Under the pieces are notes generated by a model. It searched no databases. It was not told the origin of the DNA and saw only the letters and a list, made by a program, of their open reading frames with translations. Shown here piece after piece: positions 1 to 6,600 of a stretch of DNA of 10,277 bases. The translations under genes and the position numbers were made by a program. This DNA is from Alphaproteobacteria bacterium. Lineage in GTDB: Bacteria; Pseudomonadota; Alphaproteobacteria; Puniceispirillales; Marisalimonadaceae. The number at the start of each line of letters is the position of its first letter. Position 1 is the first letter of the stretch. The stretch spans positions 1 through 10,277 of the forward strand of contig JADHRC010000049.1 of assembly GCA_016777645.1 (NCBI GenBank). The letters are read 5' to 3'.

Positions 1-91
1 CAACAGATTCATAATCAACTGTATTTTCGTTGTTAAATGGCGTAGTTGCTATAGCAATCACACCTTTCATATCTTTTAATTTTTTTATCAT
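1..91 (-). CDS. Dihydrodipicolinate synthase / N-acetylneuraminate lyase family protein, N-terminal fragment
   Basis: Reading leftwards from an ATG at 91-89 gives 30 open codons to the window edge, beginning MIKKLKDMKGVIAIATTPF and continuing into an N-rich then VDYES stretch. The pattern GVI-x-A-x-x-TPF followed by a charged segment and VDY-E is the characteristic start of the DapA/NanA class I aldolase (TIM-barrel) family. A GGAAT sequence (100-96) upstream is a plausible ribosome binding site; the ATG at 70-68 is an alternative start. The gene lies 42 bp downstream of uraD on the same strand and is probably co-transcribed with it. Members of this family include lysine-biosynthetic DapA, sialic-acid lyase, hydroxy-oxoglutarate aldolases and sugar-acid dehydratases, so 30 residues cannot fix the substrate. 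The catalytic lysine and the family's tyrosine lie beyond the window. Family is fairly sure; function is unknown. Confidence 0.7.
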   Translation of the reverse strand, partial: MIKKLKDMKGVIAIATTPFNNENTVDYESV

Positions 92-133
92 TTATATTCC
101 CAAAATTTATTACTAATAAAATGAATTATCTCT

Positions 134-655
134 TTAATAAGGCAAATCTTTAATTCTGAGTTTAGCTATCTTGTGAATTTCATTAATTGCAGTATCAAAT
201 TCTTCAGACTTGCTGTTATTAACTCTTTTTTTCATGTTATCTATAATCTGGTTTTTACTTAAACCTCTAACTGCAATAATAAATGGAAATTCAAATTTTA
301 ATCTATATTCATTATTAAGCTTAGTTAAAATTTCAAATTCCTCTTGAGAGCATTGATCTAACCCGGCAGACTTTTGTTCTTCCTCAGAGAATTTTGTAAG
401 TTTTTCTTGTTTTTTAAGTTTTTTCCCTAGTTCGGGATGAGCCTTGATCAAGTTAAGTTTCTCTTTTTCTGAAGAATTATTAACAATCTTTTGCATCATT
501 AATTGGAGTTGTTCTTTTGTTTTAATCTCATTAATATTTTCAGATAGAAGTCTTTCTGGCACCCATCTAGAATGTTCATAAATACTTTTTAGAAGGTTTA
601 TTATTTCACCTTTATCCATTTTCTGAGAAAGAAATTTAAAAGATTTATTGTACAT
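134..655 (-). CDS. uraD: OHCU decarboxylase (2-oxo-4-hydroxy-4-carboxy-5-ureidoimidazoline decarboxylase)
   Basis: This enzyme catalyses the third step of urate degradation, decarboxylating OHCU to (S)-allantoin in the cytoplasm without a cofactor. The 173-residue protein matches the single-domain all-helical family in length and motifs: YEHSRWVPER near residues 26-35, HPEL at 73-76 (H73 corresponds to the catalytic histidine of the family), SAGLDQCS at 96-103, and FEFPFIIAVRG at 121-131, the family's signature substrate-binding segment. The C-terminal HKIAKLRIKDL helix is also typical. The ATG at 655-653 is preceded five bases away by AGGTG (665-661), which favours it over the in-frame methionine at residue 13. 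The gene is divergent from uraH, which makes its substrate, and precedes the aldolase-family gene at the left edge. UraD is a separate protein here, not fused to UraH as in some species. Confidence 0.95.
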   Translation of the reverse strand: MYNKSFKFLSQKMDKGEIINLLKSIYEHSRWVPERLLSENINEIKTKEQLQLMMQKIVNNSSEKEKLNLIKAHPELGKKLKKQEKLTKFSEEEQKSAGLDQCSQEEFEILTKLNNEYRLKFEFPFIIAVRGLSKNQIIDNMKKRVNNSKSEEFDTAINEIHKIAKLRIKDLPY

Positions 656-721
656 TAATTCACCTGAGATTATGATCTATTCATTTAAGCATATTTTATA
701 TAAATTTAAATAGAGAAATAA
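656..721. promoter_or_regulatory. Divergent uraD / uraH promoter region
   Basis: This 66-bp AT-rich spacer is the only place where transcription of uraD leftwards and of the uraH operon rightwards can start close to the genes. It contains the uraD ribosome binding site (AGGTG, 665-661) and a weak one for uraH (GAGA, 713-716). Candidate -10 elements are TATATA/TATAAA at 697-704 for the plus strand and CATAAT (reverse of 669-674) for the minus strand. Neither has a convincing -35 at the right distance. ATTTAA (683-688) and TTAAAT (706-711) form a loose inverted pair around an AT-rich centre, which could be an operator but is also expected by chance at this base composition. The location is strong, the individual elements weak. 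Confidence 0.4.
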
Positions 722-1072
722 ATGGCAGGTCTCTCAACTCATGTTCTTGATACTAGCAAGGGTAAACCTGCAGCAGAATTAAAAATTAAATTATATAAAA
801 TACAAAATAGTGAAAGAGTTTTAATTAAAACTGTTTCAACCAATGAGGATGGTAGAGTTGATGAACCATTATTATCTGAAAATAATTTAGAAGTGGCTCA
901 TTATGAATTATTATTTTTTGCCGGTGATTACTTAAAAAAACATAATAAAAATTTGAAACAAATTTTCCTCGATAAAATACCAATACAATTTTTTGTAAGT
1001 AATAAATCTGAACATTACCATGTACCGTTGTTACTATCTCCTTTTGGTTACAGTACCTATAGAGGGAGCTGA
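722..1072 (+). CDS. uraH: 5-hydroxyisourate hydrolase (transthyretin-like)
   Basis: Hydrolyses 5-hydroxyisourate, the unstable product of urate oxidation, to OHCU; it normally acts as a homotetramer in the cytoplasm. The 116-residue protein is full length for the family and carries both signatures: LSTHVLDTSKGKPA at residues 4-17 near the N terminus, and HYHVPLLLSP followed by FGYSTYRGS at the extreme C terminus (98-116). H7, R45, H98/H100 and the terminal YRGS tetrapeptide occupy the positions of the catalytic residues that distinguish the enzyme from vertebrate transthyretin. There is no signal peptide. The start follows a weak GAGA ribosome site and matches the usual MAG-x-THVLD start. It is the first gene of the plus-strand operon, followed after 3 bp by puuD, which makes its substrate; the missing decarboxylase uraD lies immediately divergent. 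Confidence 0.96.
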   Translation: MAGLSTHVLDTSKGKPAAELKIKLYKIQNSERVLIKTVSTNEDGRVDEPLLSENNLEVAHYELLFFAGDYLKKHNKNLKQIFLDKIPIQFFVSNKSEHYHVPLLLSPFGYSTYRGS

Positions 1073-1075
1073 TAA

Positions 1076-2299
1076 ATGACTTTTTTATTTCAAGAATGGT
1101 CGGAGCTCGTTCTAAGATGGTTTCATGTTATTGCTGGAATTGCTTGGATTGGTTCAAGTTTTTATTTCATAGCATTAGACTTAAGTTTGAAACAAAATAA
1201 AAACCTTCCTGATAAAGCTCATGGAGAAGCATGGCAGGTGCATGGTGGTGGCTTTTATCACCTAGTTAAATATTTGGTAGCTCCATCAAAATTACCTTCA
1301 GAATTAACTTGGTTTAAATGGGAAGCCTACGCAACTTGGGTTTCAGGTTTTGCATTATTAGCTCTTATATATTACGCAGGTGCTGAACTATACATGATTG
1401 ATATTGTTAAATACGATCTTGAAAAATACGAAGCAGTAATAATCTCTTTATTAGGAATTATTTTCGGATGGCTTATTTATGATTTTATATGCCGAATATC
1501 ACTAAAAACCAATGTCTATGTCCTTATTTGTTCAATATTTATTTTAATAACTGTAATGTCATGGGTTTACTCTCAAATATTCAGTTATAGAGGGGCTTTC
1601 ATGCAGATTGGGACTGTTCTAGGTACTATTATGGTTGCGAATGTGCTCATGATCATTATTCCCGGTCAAAAAAAGGTTGTTAGTAGTTTATTAGCAAATG
1701 ATACTCCCAACCCAATTCATGGCGCTATTGCAAAACAACGTTCTCTTCATAATAATTATTTAACCCTACCTGTAATTTTTATTATGATATCAAATCATTA
1801 TCCTCTTATTTATGCCACGGAATATTCTTGGTTAATTATTTCAATTATACTTATAATTGGAGCTCTCATTAGGCATTTTTTTAATATTAAGCATACAGGG
1901 GCAAAACCACCTTATTGGGTATGTTTTCCAATAATTATATTAGCATCATTAATTTTCTATATTTCAGACCTAGGTAAGCCGCAACTGCCTAAAATAAAGA
2001 ACACAGCTTCTTTGATAGAAAAAATTCCAGAGAATACTCTACTAAATGCGAAGGAAATTATTATTTCCAAATGTTCAATGTGTCATGCAAGAGAGCCTGC
2101 ATGGGATAACATGAAAAATGCACCGAAATTAGTCAATTTAGAAACGACAGCAGACATAATTAATAATATTGAGAGTATACATAAACAATCTGTATTATCT
2201 TATGCAATGCCACCTGGAAATATTTCTTTTCTTGAGGACAATGAAAGAAGTTTGATAAATCAACTTTATTTAAGTATTCATAACTTAAAAAATAATTAA
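1076..2299 (+). CDS. puuD: Membrane-bound cytochrome c urate oxidase (urate hydroxylase PuuD)
   Basis: Oxidises urate to 5-hydroxyisourate. In the characterised family an integral-membrane domain is joined to a cytochrome c domain, so electrons are thought to enter the respiratory chain instead of producing hydrogen peroxide as soluble uricase does. The 407-residue protein shows about eight hydrophobic segments (approximately 12-33, 86-104, 120-138, 147-168, 175-197, 228-242, 250-268, 280-298). Family-typical features are LRWFHVIAGIAWIGSSFYF at the N terminus, HGGGFYH (56-62) and LHNNY (224-228). The C-terminal domain has a single CSMCH haem c motif (333-337) and a likely axial methionine, M378, in YAMPPGN. 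A strong AGGGAG ribosome site (1063-1068) lies seven bases before the ATG, within the end of uraH. Function as a urate oxidase is supported by tight linkage to uraH and uraD. Export of the haem domain would require the cell's cytochrome c maturation system, not seen here. Confidence 0.93.
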   Translation: MTFLFQEWSELVLRWFHVIAGIAWIGSSFYFIALDLSLKQNKNLPDKAHGEAWQVHGGGFYHLVKYLVAPSKLPSELTWFKWEAYATWVSGFALLALIYYAGAELYMIDIVKYDLEKYEAVIISLLGIIFGWLIYDFICRISLKTNVYVLICSIFILITVMSWVYSQIFSYRGAFMQIGTVLGTIMVANVLMIIIPGQKKVVSSLLANDTPNPIHGAIAKQRSLHNNYLTLPVIFIMISNHYPLIYATEYSWLIISIILIIGALIRHFFNIKHTGAKPPYWVCFPIIILASLIFYISDLGKPQLPKIKNTASLIEKIPENTLLNAKEIIISKCSMCHAREPAWDNMKNAPKLVNLETTADIINNIESIHKQSVLSYAMPPGNISFLEDNERSLINQLYLSIHNLKNN

Positions 2300-2316
2300 A
2301 TATTGGAGAATACATC

Positions 2317-3723
2317 ATGAATAAATTTGACGTCATTTTTAAAAACGGCAAAACGGTCACTGAAAATGGCGTTGAAGACTGCGATATTGCCGTTGCTGAT
2401 GGTAAAATTCTTCAAATTGGTAAAATTAATGAAGAAGCAACAATTATAGAAGATGTTTCTAATTTATTAGTACTACCTGGTGGCATAGATGCTCATGTTC
2501 ATATAGATCAACCATCGGGCCCAGATGTGGAGATGGCTGATAATTTTCAAAGCGCCACAAAATCTGCAGCAGCAGGAGGTAACACAACCATCCTTCCATT
2601 TGCAATGCAAGAAAAAGGACAGTCTCTTAGAGAATGCGTAGAAAATTATCATAAAAAGGCTAATGGTAATTTATTTATAGACACTTCATTTCACTTAATC
2701 ATTAGTGATCCTTCGCCACAAGTTCTAGGCCAAGAACTTCCTGCACTAGCGAGAGATGGTTATACCTCATTCAAAGTATTCATGACATATGACGATCTAG
2801 TTTTGAATGATGAAGAATTATTGAAGGTTTTCGAAGTAGCTAAAAACGAAAAAACTTTAGTAATGGTTCATGCTGAGGGGTATGACGCTATTAGATTTTT
2901 AACTAAAAAATTAGAGGATGAAGGTAAATTAGCTCCATATTATCATGGCTTGTCTAGGCCTCAAATTGTAGAAAGGGAAGCAACACATAGAGCCATTAGT
3001 CATGCTCAGATAGTTGATATTCCAATTGTAATTGTTCATGTTTCTGGAGAAGAAGCACTATCCCAAATAAAATGGGCAAAAGAGAAAGGCATTAAAATTT
3101 TTTCTGAAACTTGTCCTCAATATATTTGTTTGACAGAAGATGATATGAAGGGCTTGAATATGGATTTTGAAGGAGCAAAATACGTATGCTCACCTCCACC
3201 AAGGGATTTGGAAAGTCAACAAGCGATTTGGGATGGATTAATAGACGGAACTTTTGATATTTTTTCATCTGATCATTGCCCATTTCGTTTTAAGGATAGT
3301 AAAGGTAAAGATAGACCTGGAGCAAGAACATCATTTAAATGGGTTCCAAATGGTATTCCTGGAGTAGAAACAAGACTGCCTATTTTGTTTTCTGAAGGAG
3401 TAAGTAAAAATAGAATTAGCTTGGAAAGATTTGTAGAGCTAACTTCTACAAATCCTGCCAAGATGTATGGCCTTTATCCTCAAAAAGGATCAATTAAAGT
3501 TGGATCTGACGCCGATATAACAATTTGGGATCCTAATAAAAAAAATAAAATTCAACAAATAAATCTAAGCCATGGCTCAGACTATACACCCTATGAAGGT
3601 TTAGATATTACTGGATGGCCAATACAAACTTGGTTAAGAGGTAATAAAATTTACGACCAAAATCAATTCATAGTTAATAAAAATTTAGGGAAATATATTT
3701 CCAGAGATTTTTGTATGCTTTAA
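2317..3723 (+). CDS. hydA: Dihydropyrimidinase / D-hydantoinase-family cyclic amidohydrolase, probable allantoinase
   Basis: A 468-residue zinc amidohydrolase of the dihydropyrimidinase/hydantoinase branch. The binuclear metal site is complete: H60 and H62 (AHVHI), the carbamylated lysine K153 (SFKVFMTYDD), H185 (MVHAEG), H241 (IVHVSG) and D319 (SSDHCPF). Y158 of MTYDD matches the substrate-binding tyrosine of hydantoinases. The GLYPQKGSIKVGSDADI segment (385-401) is the usual C-terminal beta-sandwich return. GGAG at 2305-2308 lies eight bases before the ATG. By sequence alone it would be called dihydropyrimidinase, which opens dihydrouracil or hydantoin rings. Its position between puuD and allantoicase, with no AllB or PuuE allantoinase in the window, leads me to infer that it opens the hydantoin ring of allantoin to give allantoate. 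Family is certain; allantoin as substrate is likely but unproven. Confidence 0.85.
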   Translation: MNKFDVIFKNGKTVTENGVEDCDIAVADGKILQIGKINEEATIIEDVSNLLVLPGGIDAHVHIDQPSGPDVEMADNFQSATKSAAAGGNTTILPFAMQEKGQSLRECVENYHKKANGNLFIDTSFHLIISDPSPQVLGQELPALARDGYTSFKVFMTYDDLVLNDEELLKVFEVAKNEKTLVMVHAEGYDAIRFLTKKLEDEGKLAPYYHGLSRPQIVEREATHRAISHAQIVDIPIVIVHVSGEEALSQIKWAKEKGIKIFSETCPQYICLTEDDMKGLNMDFEGAKYVCSPPPRDLESQQAIWDGLIDGTFDIFSSDHCPFRFKDSKGKDRPGARTSFKWVPNGIPGVETRLPILFSEGVSKNRISLERFVELTSTNPAKMYGLYPQKGSIKVGSDADITIWDPNKKNKIQQINLSHGSDYTPYEGLDITGWPIQTWLRGNKIYDQNQFIVNKNLGKYISRDFCML

Positions 3724-3738
3724 ATAAATGGAAAAAAA

Positions 3739-4740
3739 ATGAGTGCAAACAATATAAATCAAAATTTAACAAATCTAGCTTCTCCAAAAATTGGTACAAA
3801 AATAATTGAAGTTTCTGATGATTTCTTTGGCAAAGCTTCTCGAATGCTAAATGATAAAGAGCCAGTTTTCATTGAAGATAAATACGATGAGCATGGAAAA
3901 TGGATGGATGGATGGGAAAGCAAAAGAAGAAGAGATGGTGGTAATGATTGGGCTATTATAGAATTAGGATCTCCAGGAATTATTTATGAAATAAATGTTG
4001 ATACGAGTTTTTTTACGGGAAATTTTCCTCCTTTTGCCTCTATTGAAGGTTTATATAGTGATCAAAAGCCTAACAAAAACTCCAAGTGGGTTGAAATACT
4101 CCCTAAATCTCAATTAAAGGGAGATTCTAGTAATAAATTTAAAATTAAGTCAAAAGCTAAAGTAAGGTATATAAGATTACAAATCTTTCCTGATGGAGGA
4201 GTTGCAAGGTTAAGATTATTTGGTGAGGTAAAACTTGATTGGAATTTTTATGAAAATAAAAATGATCTAATTGAATTATCATCTCTAAAATTAGGTGGTT
4301 CTATAGTTGCCTATAATAATGCTCATTATGGTGATGTGTCTGCTCTTCTATCAGATGGTAGAGGCAAAACCATGGGTGATGGTTGGGAAACAAGGAGAAG
4401 GAGAGAACCGGGCCATGATTGGATTATAATTAAATTAGCAACAAAAGGTTTAATAAAAAAAATAGAAATAGATACAGCTCATTTTAAAGGTAATTATCCT
4501 GACCAAGCTTCAATCCAAATATCAAATTTTGATGAAGAGAAAAATATAGAAAAAATTATTAATGACTCAGAAAACTGGAAATACATATTGAACAAAACAA
4601 AGCTTCAAGCAGATAAAATACATAACTACGAAATTGATGAAAAGTTAACTCAAGAGGTTACTTATGTAAGATTGAATATTTATCCAGATGGAGGTGTGTC
4701 CAGATTAAGAATTTTTGGGTTGAAATCCTCAAATGAGTAA
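3739..4740 (+). CDS. alc: Allantoicase (allantoate amidinohydrolase)
   Basis: Splits allantoate into ureidoglycolate and urea. The 333-residue protein consists of two tandem allantoicase domains. The first carries DGWESKRRR (57-65), DTSFFTGNFP (88-97) and YIRLQIFPDGGVARLRLFG (144-162). The second repeats these as DGWETRRRR (214-222), DTAHFKGNYP (245-254) and YVRLNIYPDGGVSRLRIFG (309-327). This duplicated jelly-roll arrangement and length are typical of the family. The ATG at 3739 has a short GGAAA ribosome site from 3730; an ATG at 3728 is in another frame and stops after four codons. The gene starts 15 bp after the hydantoinase-family gene and its end overlaps allA by 8 bp, suggesting translational coupling. 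Choice of allantoicase, not allantoate amidohydrolase, means nitrogen leaves as urea. Confidence 0.95.
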   Translation: MSANNINQNLTNLASPKIGTKIIEVSDDFFGKASRMLNDKEPVFIEDKYDEHGKWMDGWESKRRRDGGNDWAIIELGSPGIIYEINVDTSFFTGNFPPFASIEGLYSDQKPNKNSKWVEILPKSQLKGDSSNKFKIKSKAKVRYIRLQIFPDGGVARLRLFGEVKLDWNFYENKNDLIELSSLKLGGSIVAYNNAHYGDVSALLSDGRGKTMGDGWETRRRREPGHDWIIIKLATKGLIKKIEIDTAHFKGNYPDQASIQISNFDEEKNIEKIINDSENWKYILNKTKLQADKIHNYEIDEKLTQEVTYVRLNIYPDGGVSRLRIFGLKSSNE

Positions 4741-5245
4741 TATTTCTATCGAAAAATTAGATACTAAAACTTTCTCTAGATTTGGGAGCGTGATACAAAA
4801 AAGGAATGCATTAGAACTTCGCTCTATCAATCAAGGAACAACTACTAGATATCATAATATTTCTGAATTAAGTCTAGAAAGTAAAAACGGAAATTCAGGT
4901 ATTTCTATCTTCTCCGGTGCTCCTAGAAGTTTCCCTATAGAAATAAAGATAATGGAGAAACATCCAGTTGCTTCGCAGAGTTTTCTTCCAATTCAAGATT
5001 ATGACTGGCTAATAGTCGTTAGTGAAGAAAAAAATGAATTACCAGATTTGGATACATTAAGATGTTTCCACGTAAACGGAGATACTGGTATTACATACAA
5101 TCAAAATGTTTGGCATCACCCTCTTTTAGTTAAAAAGAAACAAGATTTTTGGGTGATTGATAGGATAAATGATCAAGAAGATTCTTCTATTAATTTAAAA
5201 GAATATCACTTCAAAAATAATGAGACTAGGTTCATAAATTTATAA
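4733..5245 (+). CDS. allA: Ureidoglycolate lyase
   Basis: Converts ureidoglycolate to glyoxylate and urea, the last step of the ureide branch. The 170-residue protein matches the AllA family (E. coli AllA about 160 residues): FSRFGSVIQ (14-22), TRYHNISEL (38-46), KIMEKHPVASQSFLP (72-86), DLDTLRCFHVNG (105-116) and the diagnostic NVWHHPLL (125-132), which lies in the cupin-fold active site, followed by FWVIDR (139-144). The ATG is inside the last codons of alc (8-bp overlap) with no strong ribosome site of its own, so translation is probably coupled to alc. The 3' end overlaps the convergent 8-oxoguanine deaminase gene by 6 bp within a palindrome. It is the terminal gene of the plus-strand operon. 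Confidence 0.94.
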   Translation: MSNISIEKLDTKTFSRFGSVIQKRNALELRSINQGTTTRYHNISELSLESKNGNSGISIFSGAPRSFPIEIKIMEKHPVASQSFLPIQDYDWLIVVSEEKNELPDLDTLRCFHVNGDTGITYNQNVWHHPLLVKKKQDFWVIDRINDQEDSSINLKEYHFKNNETRFINL

Positions 5246-5250
5246 ACCTA
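5227..5250. terminator. Near-perfect 24-bp palindrome at convergent gene ends, candidate bidirectional terminator
   Basis: The sequence begins TAGGTTCATAAA and ends TTTATAAACCTA; every base pairs with its mirror position except one C/A pair at 5233/5244. It spans both stop codons (allA TAA at 5243-5245; deaminase TAA at 5242-5240). A run of five T follows on the plus side a few bases past the stem (5256-5260), and on the minus-strand side a run of T (5213-5217 read in reverse) follows about nine bases past the stem. Placement between two convergent operons with no other spacer suggests one hairpin ends both transcripts. Against this, the stem is AT-rich apart from its ends, has almost no loop, and the T runs are not adjacent to it. 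Confidence 0.5.
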
Positions 5251-6592
5251 ATAATCTTTTTGATGCAGCTTTATGTTTTTCTAAAAATAAATTTAGATCA
5301 AAATTATTTAAATGACCATTTTGAGAAATTATTTCTCCATTGCAAATTGTGTATGCAGTTTCTAAAGGGGTACATAATATCAAAGCTGCGAGCGGATCAC
5401 TCCAAGCTCCAGACATAGCTATTTTGTTCAAGTCATATATTGCAAAATCTGCTGCTTTACCAATAGAAATCTGGCCTATATCATCTCGGTTTAATACCTC
5501 TGCACCACCCCTAGTTGCTGTGAATAAGGCTTCTCTTGGTGAAAATTTATTAGCGCCGAAGTTAACTCTCTGTAATAGCATAGCTTGGCGAGCTTCACTC
5601 AAAAGATATCCACTATCATTTGAACTTGAACCATCTACACCTAGCCCTACTTTTACACCTTCATCTATCCACTTTCTCAATGGCGCTATTCCACTTCCTA
5701 ACCTCATATTTGAACAAGGACAATGGGCAATTCCAGTGCCAGTTCTTGAAAACAAGTCAATTTCTTCTTTATTTAATTTTACACAATGGGCATGCCAGAC
5801 ATCGTTTCCAACCCAACCTAATTCTTCAATATACTGTCCTGGCCTCATACCAAAATGTTCTTGTGTATAAATAATATCTTCTATGTTTTCAGCTAAATGT
5901 GTATGTAAACTAACTGAAAAATCTCTTCCTAGCTTTGCCGTCTGCTTCATTAAATTTTGACTTACACTAAAAGGTGAACAAGGAGCCAAAGCTATTTTTA
6001 ACATAGAAAAATCAGAACTGTCATGAAACTTCTCAATTACCCTTTGACAATCTTTTAAAATATAATCCTCATCTTCCGTAAGTGAGTCAGGTGGCAAACC
6101 TCCCTTGCTCTCACCAATACTCATAGAACCTCTTGTTGCATGGAACCTACAGCCCACTTCCATTGCGGCTTCTATTTGATCTTCCAGTTTTGAGCCATTT
6201 GGGAATAGGTATAAATGATCACTAGAGGTAGTACATCCACTTATTACCATTTCAGATAATCCAATTAAAGTTGATATGTATATATCGGAAGGTAATATGT
6301 TATTCCAAATAGGGTACAAATTTGTAAGCCAGCCAAACAATGACTCATTTTGAGAGCCTGGGTAACAACGCGTTAAATTTTGAAATAAATGGTGATGTGT
6401 ATTTACCAAACCTGGTATAACAACCATATCAGTGGCATCAATGACTACATCAGCATTGAAATTAAAACTTTCAATAACCCCAATTTGAATTATTCTACCA
6501 TCTTCGCAATAAATAGATTTATTAATAAGCTCAGTTCTATCATCATCCATTGTCGCAATGACACTTGCGTTTTTAATTAATAATTTTGACAT
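5240..6592 (-). CDS. 8-oxoguanine deaminase (amidohydrolase superfamily)
   Basis: A 450-residue cytoplasmic metal-dependent deaminase. The mononuclear site is visible: H66 and H68 (NTHHHLF), H232 with the proton-shuttling E235 (HTHLAEN), H267/H269 (WHAHC) and D320 (GLGVDGSSSND). The stretches FGMRPGQYIEELGWVG (247-262) and GTGIAHCPCSNMRL (285-298) closely resemble the bacterial 8-oxoguanine deaminase group (Pseudomonas Pa0142 type) rather than classical guanine deaminase or chlorohydrolases. The known reaction converts 8-oxoguanine to urate plus ammonia. It is the third gene of the minus-strand operon, starting 8 bp after xdhB with a weak GAGAT ribosome site (6600-6596), so both its product and that of XdhAB feed PuuD. 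Guanine or another aminated purine remains a possible alternative substrate. Confidence 0.88.
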   Translation of the reverse strand: MSKLLIKNASVIATMDDDRTELINKSIYCEDGRIIQIGVIESFNFNADVVIDATDMVVIPGLVNTHHHLFQNLTRCYPGSQNESLFGWLTNLYPIWNNILPSDIYISTLIGLSEMVISGCTTSSDHLYLFPNGSKLEDQIEAAMEVGCRFHATRGSMSIGESKGGLPPDSLTEDEDYILKDCQRVIEKFHDSSDFSMLKIALAPCSPFSVSQNLMKQTAKLGRDFSVSLHTHLAENIEDIIYTQEHFGMRPGQYIEELGWVGNDVWHAHCVKLNKEEIDLFSRTGTGIAHCPCSNMRLGSGIAPLRKWIDEGVKVGLGVDGSSSNDSGYLLSEARQAMLLQRVNFGANKFSPREALFTATRGGAEVLNRDDIGQISIGKAADFAIYDLNKIAMSGAWSDPLAALILCTPLETAYTICNGEIISQNGHLNNFDLNLFLEKHKAASKRLLGL

Positions 6593-6600
6593 TATATCTC

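Noticed and set aside
134..619. Internal methionine (residue 13) as the uraD start
   Set aside because: AGGTG is placed ideally for the ATG at 655, and no comparable ribosome site precedes the internal ATG.
2160..3461. Short minus-strand open frames antisense to the puuD end and the hydantoinase-family gene
   Set aside because: Each overlaps strongly supported coding sequence on the other strand and has no family resemblance.
3728..3742. A four-codon reading frame (ATG GAA AAA AAA TGA) overlapping the alc start, as a possible leader peptide
   Set aside because: Such a short A-rich frame is expected by chance here; the GGAAA within it works better as the alc ribosome site.
5340..5874. Plus-strand open frames of up to 176 codons inside the 8-oxoguanine deaminase gene
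   Set aside because: They lie antisense to a gene with complete catalytic motifs, overlap each other, and show no recognisable protein family or ribosome site.
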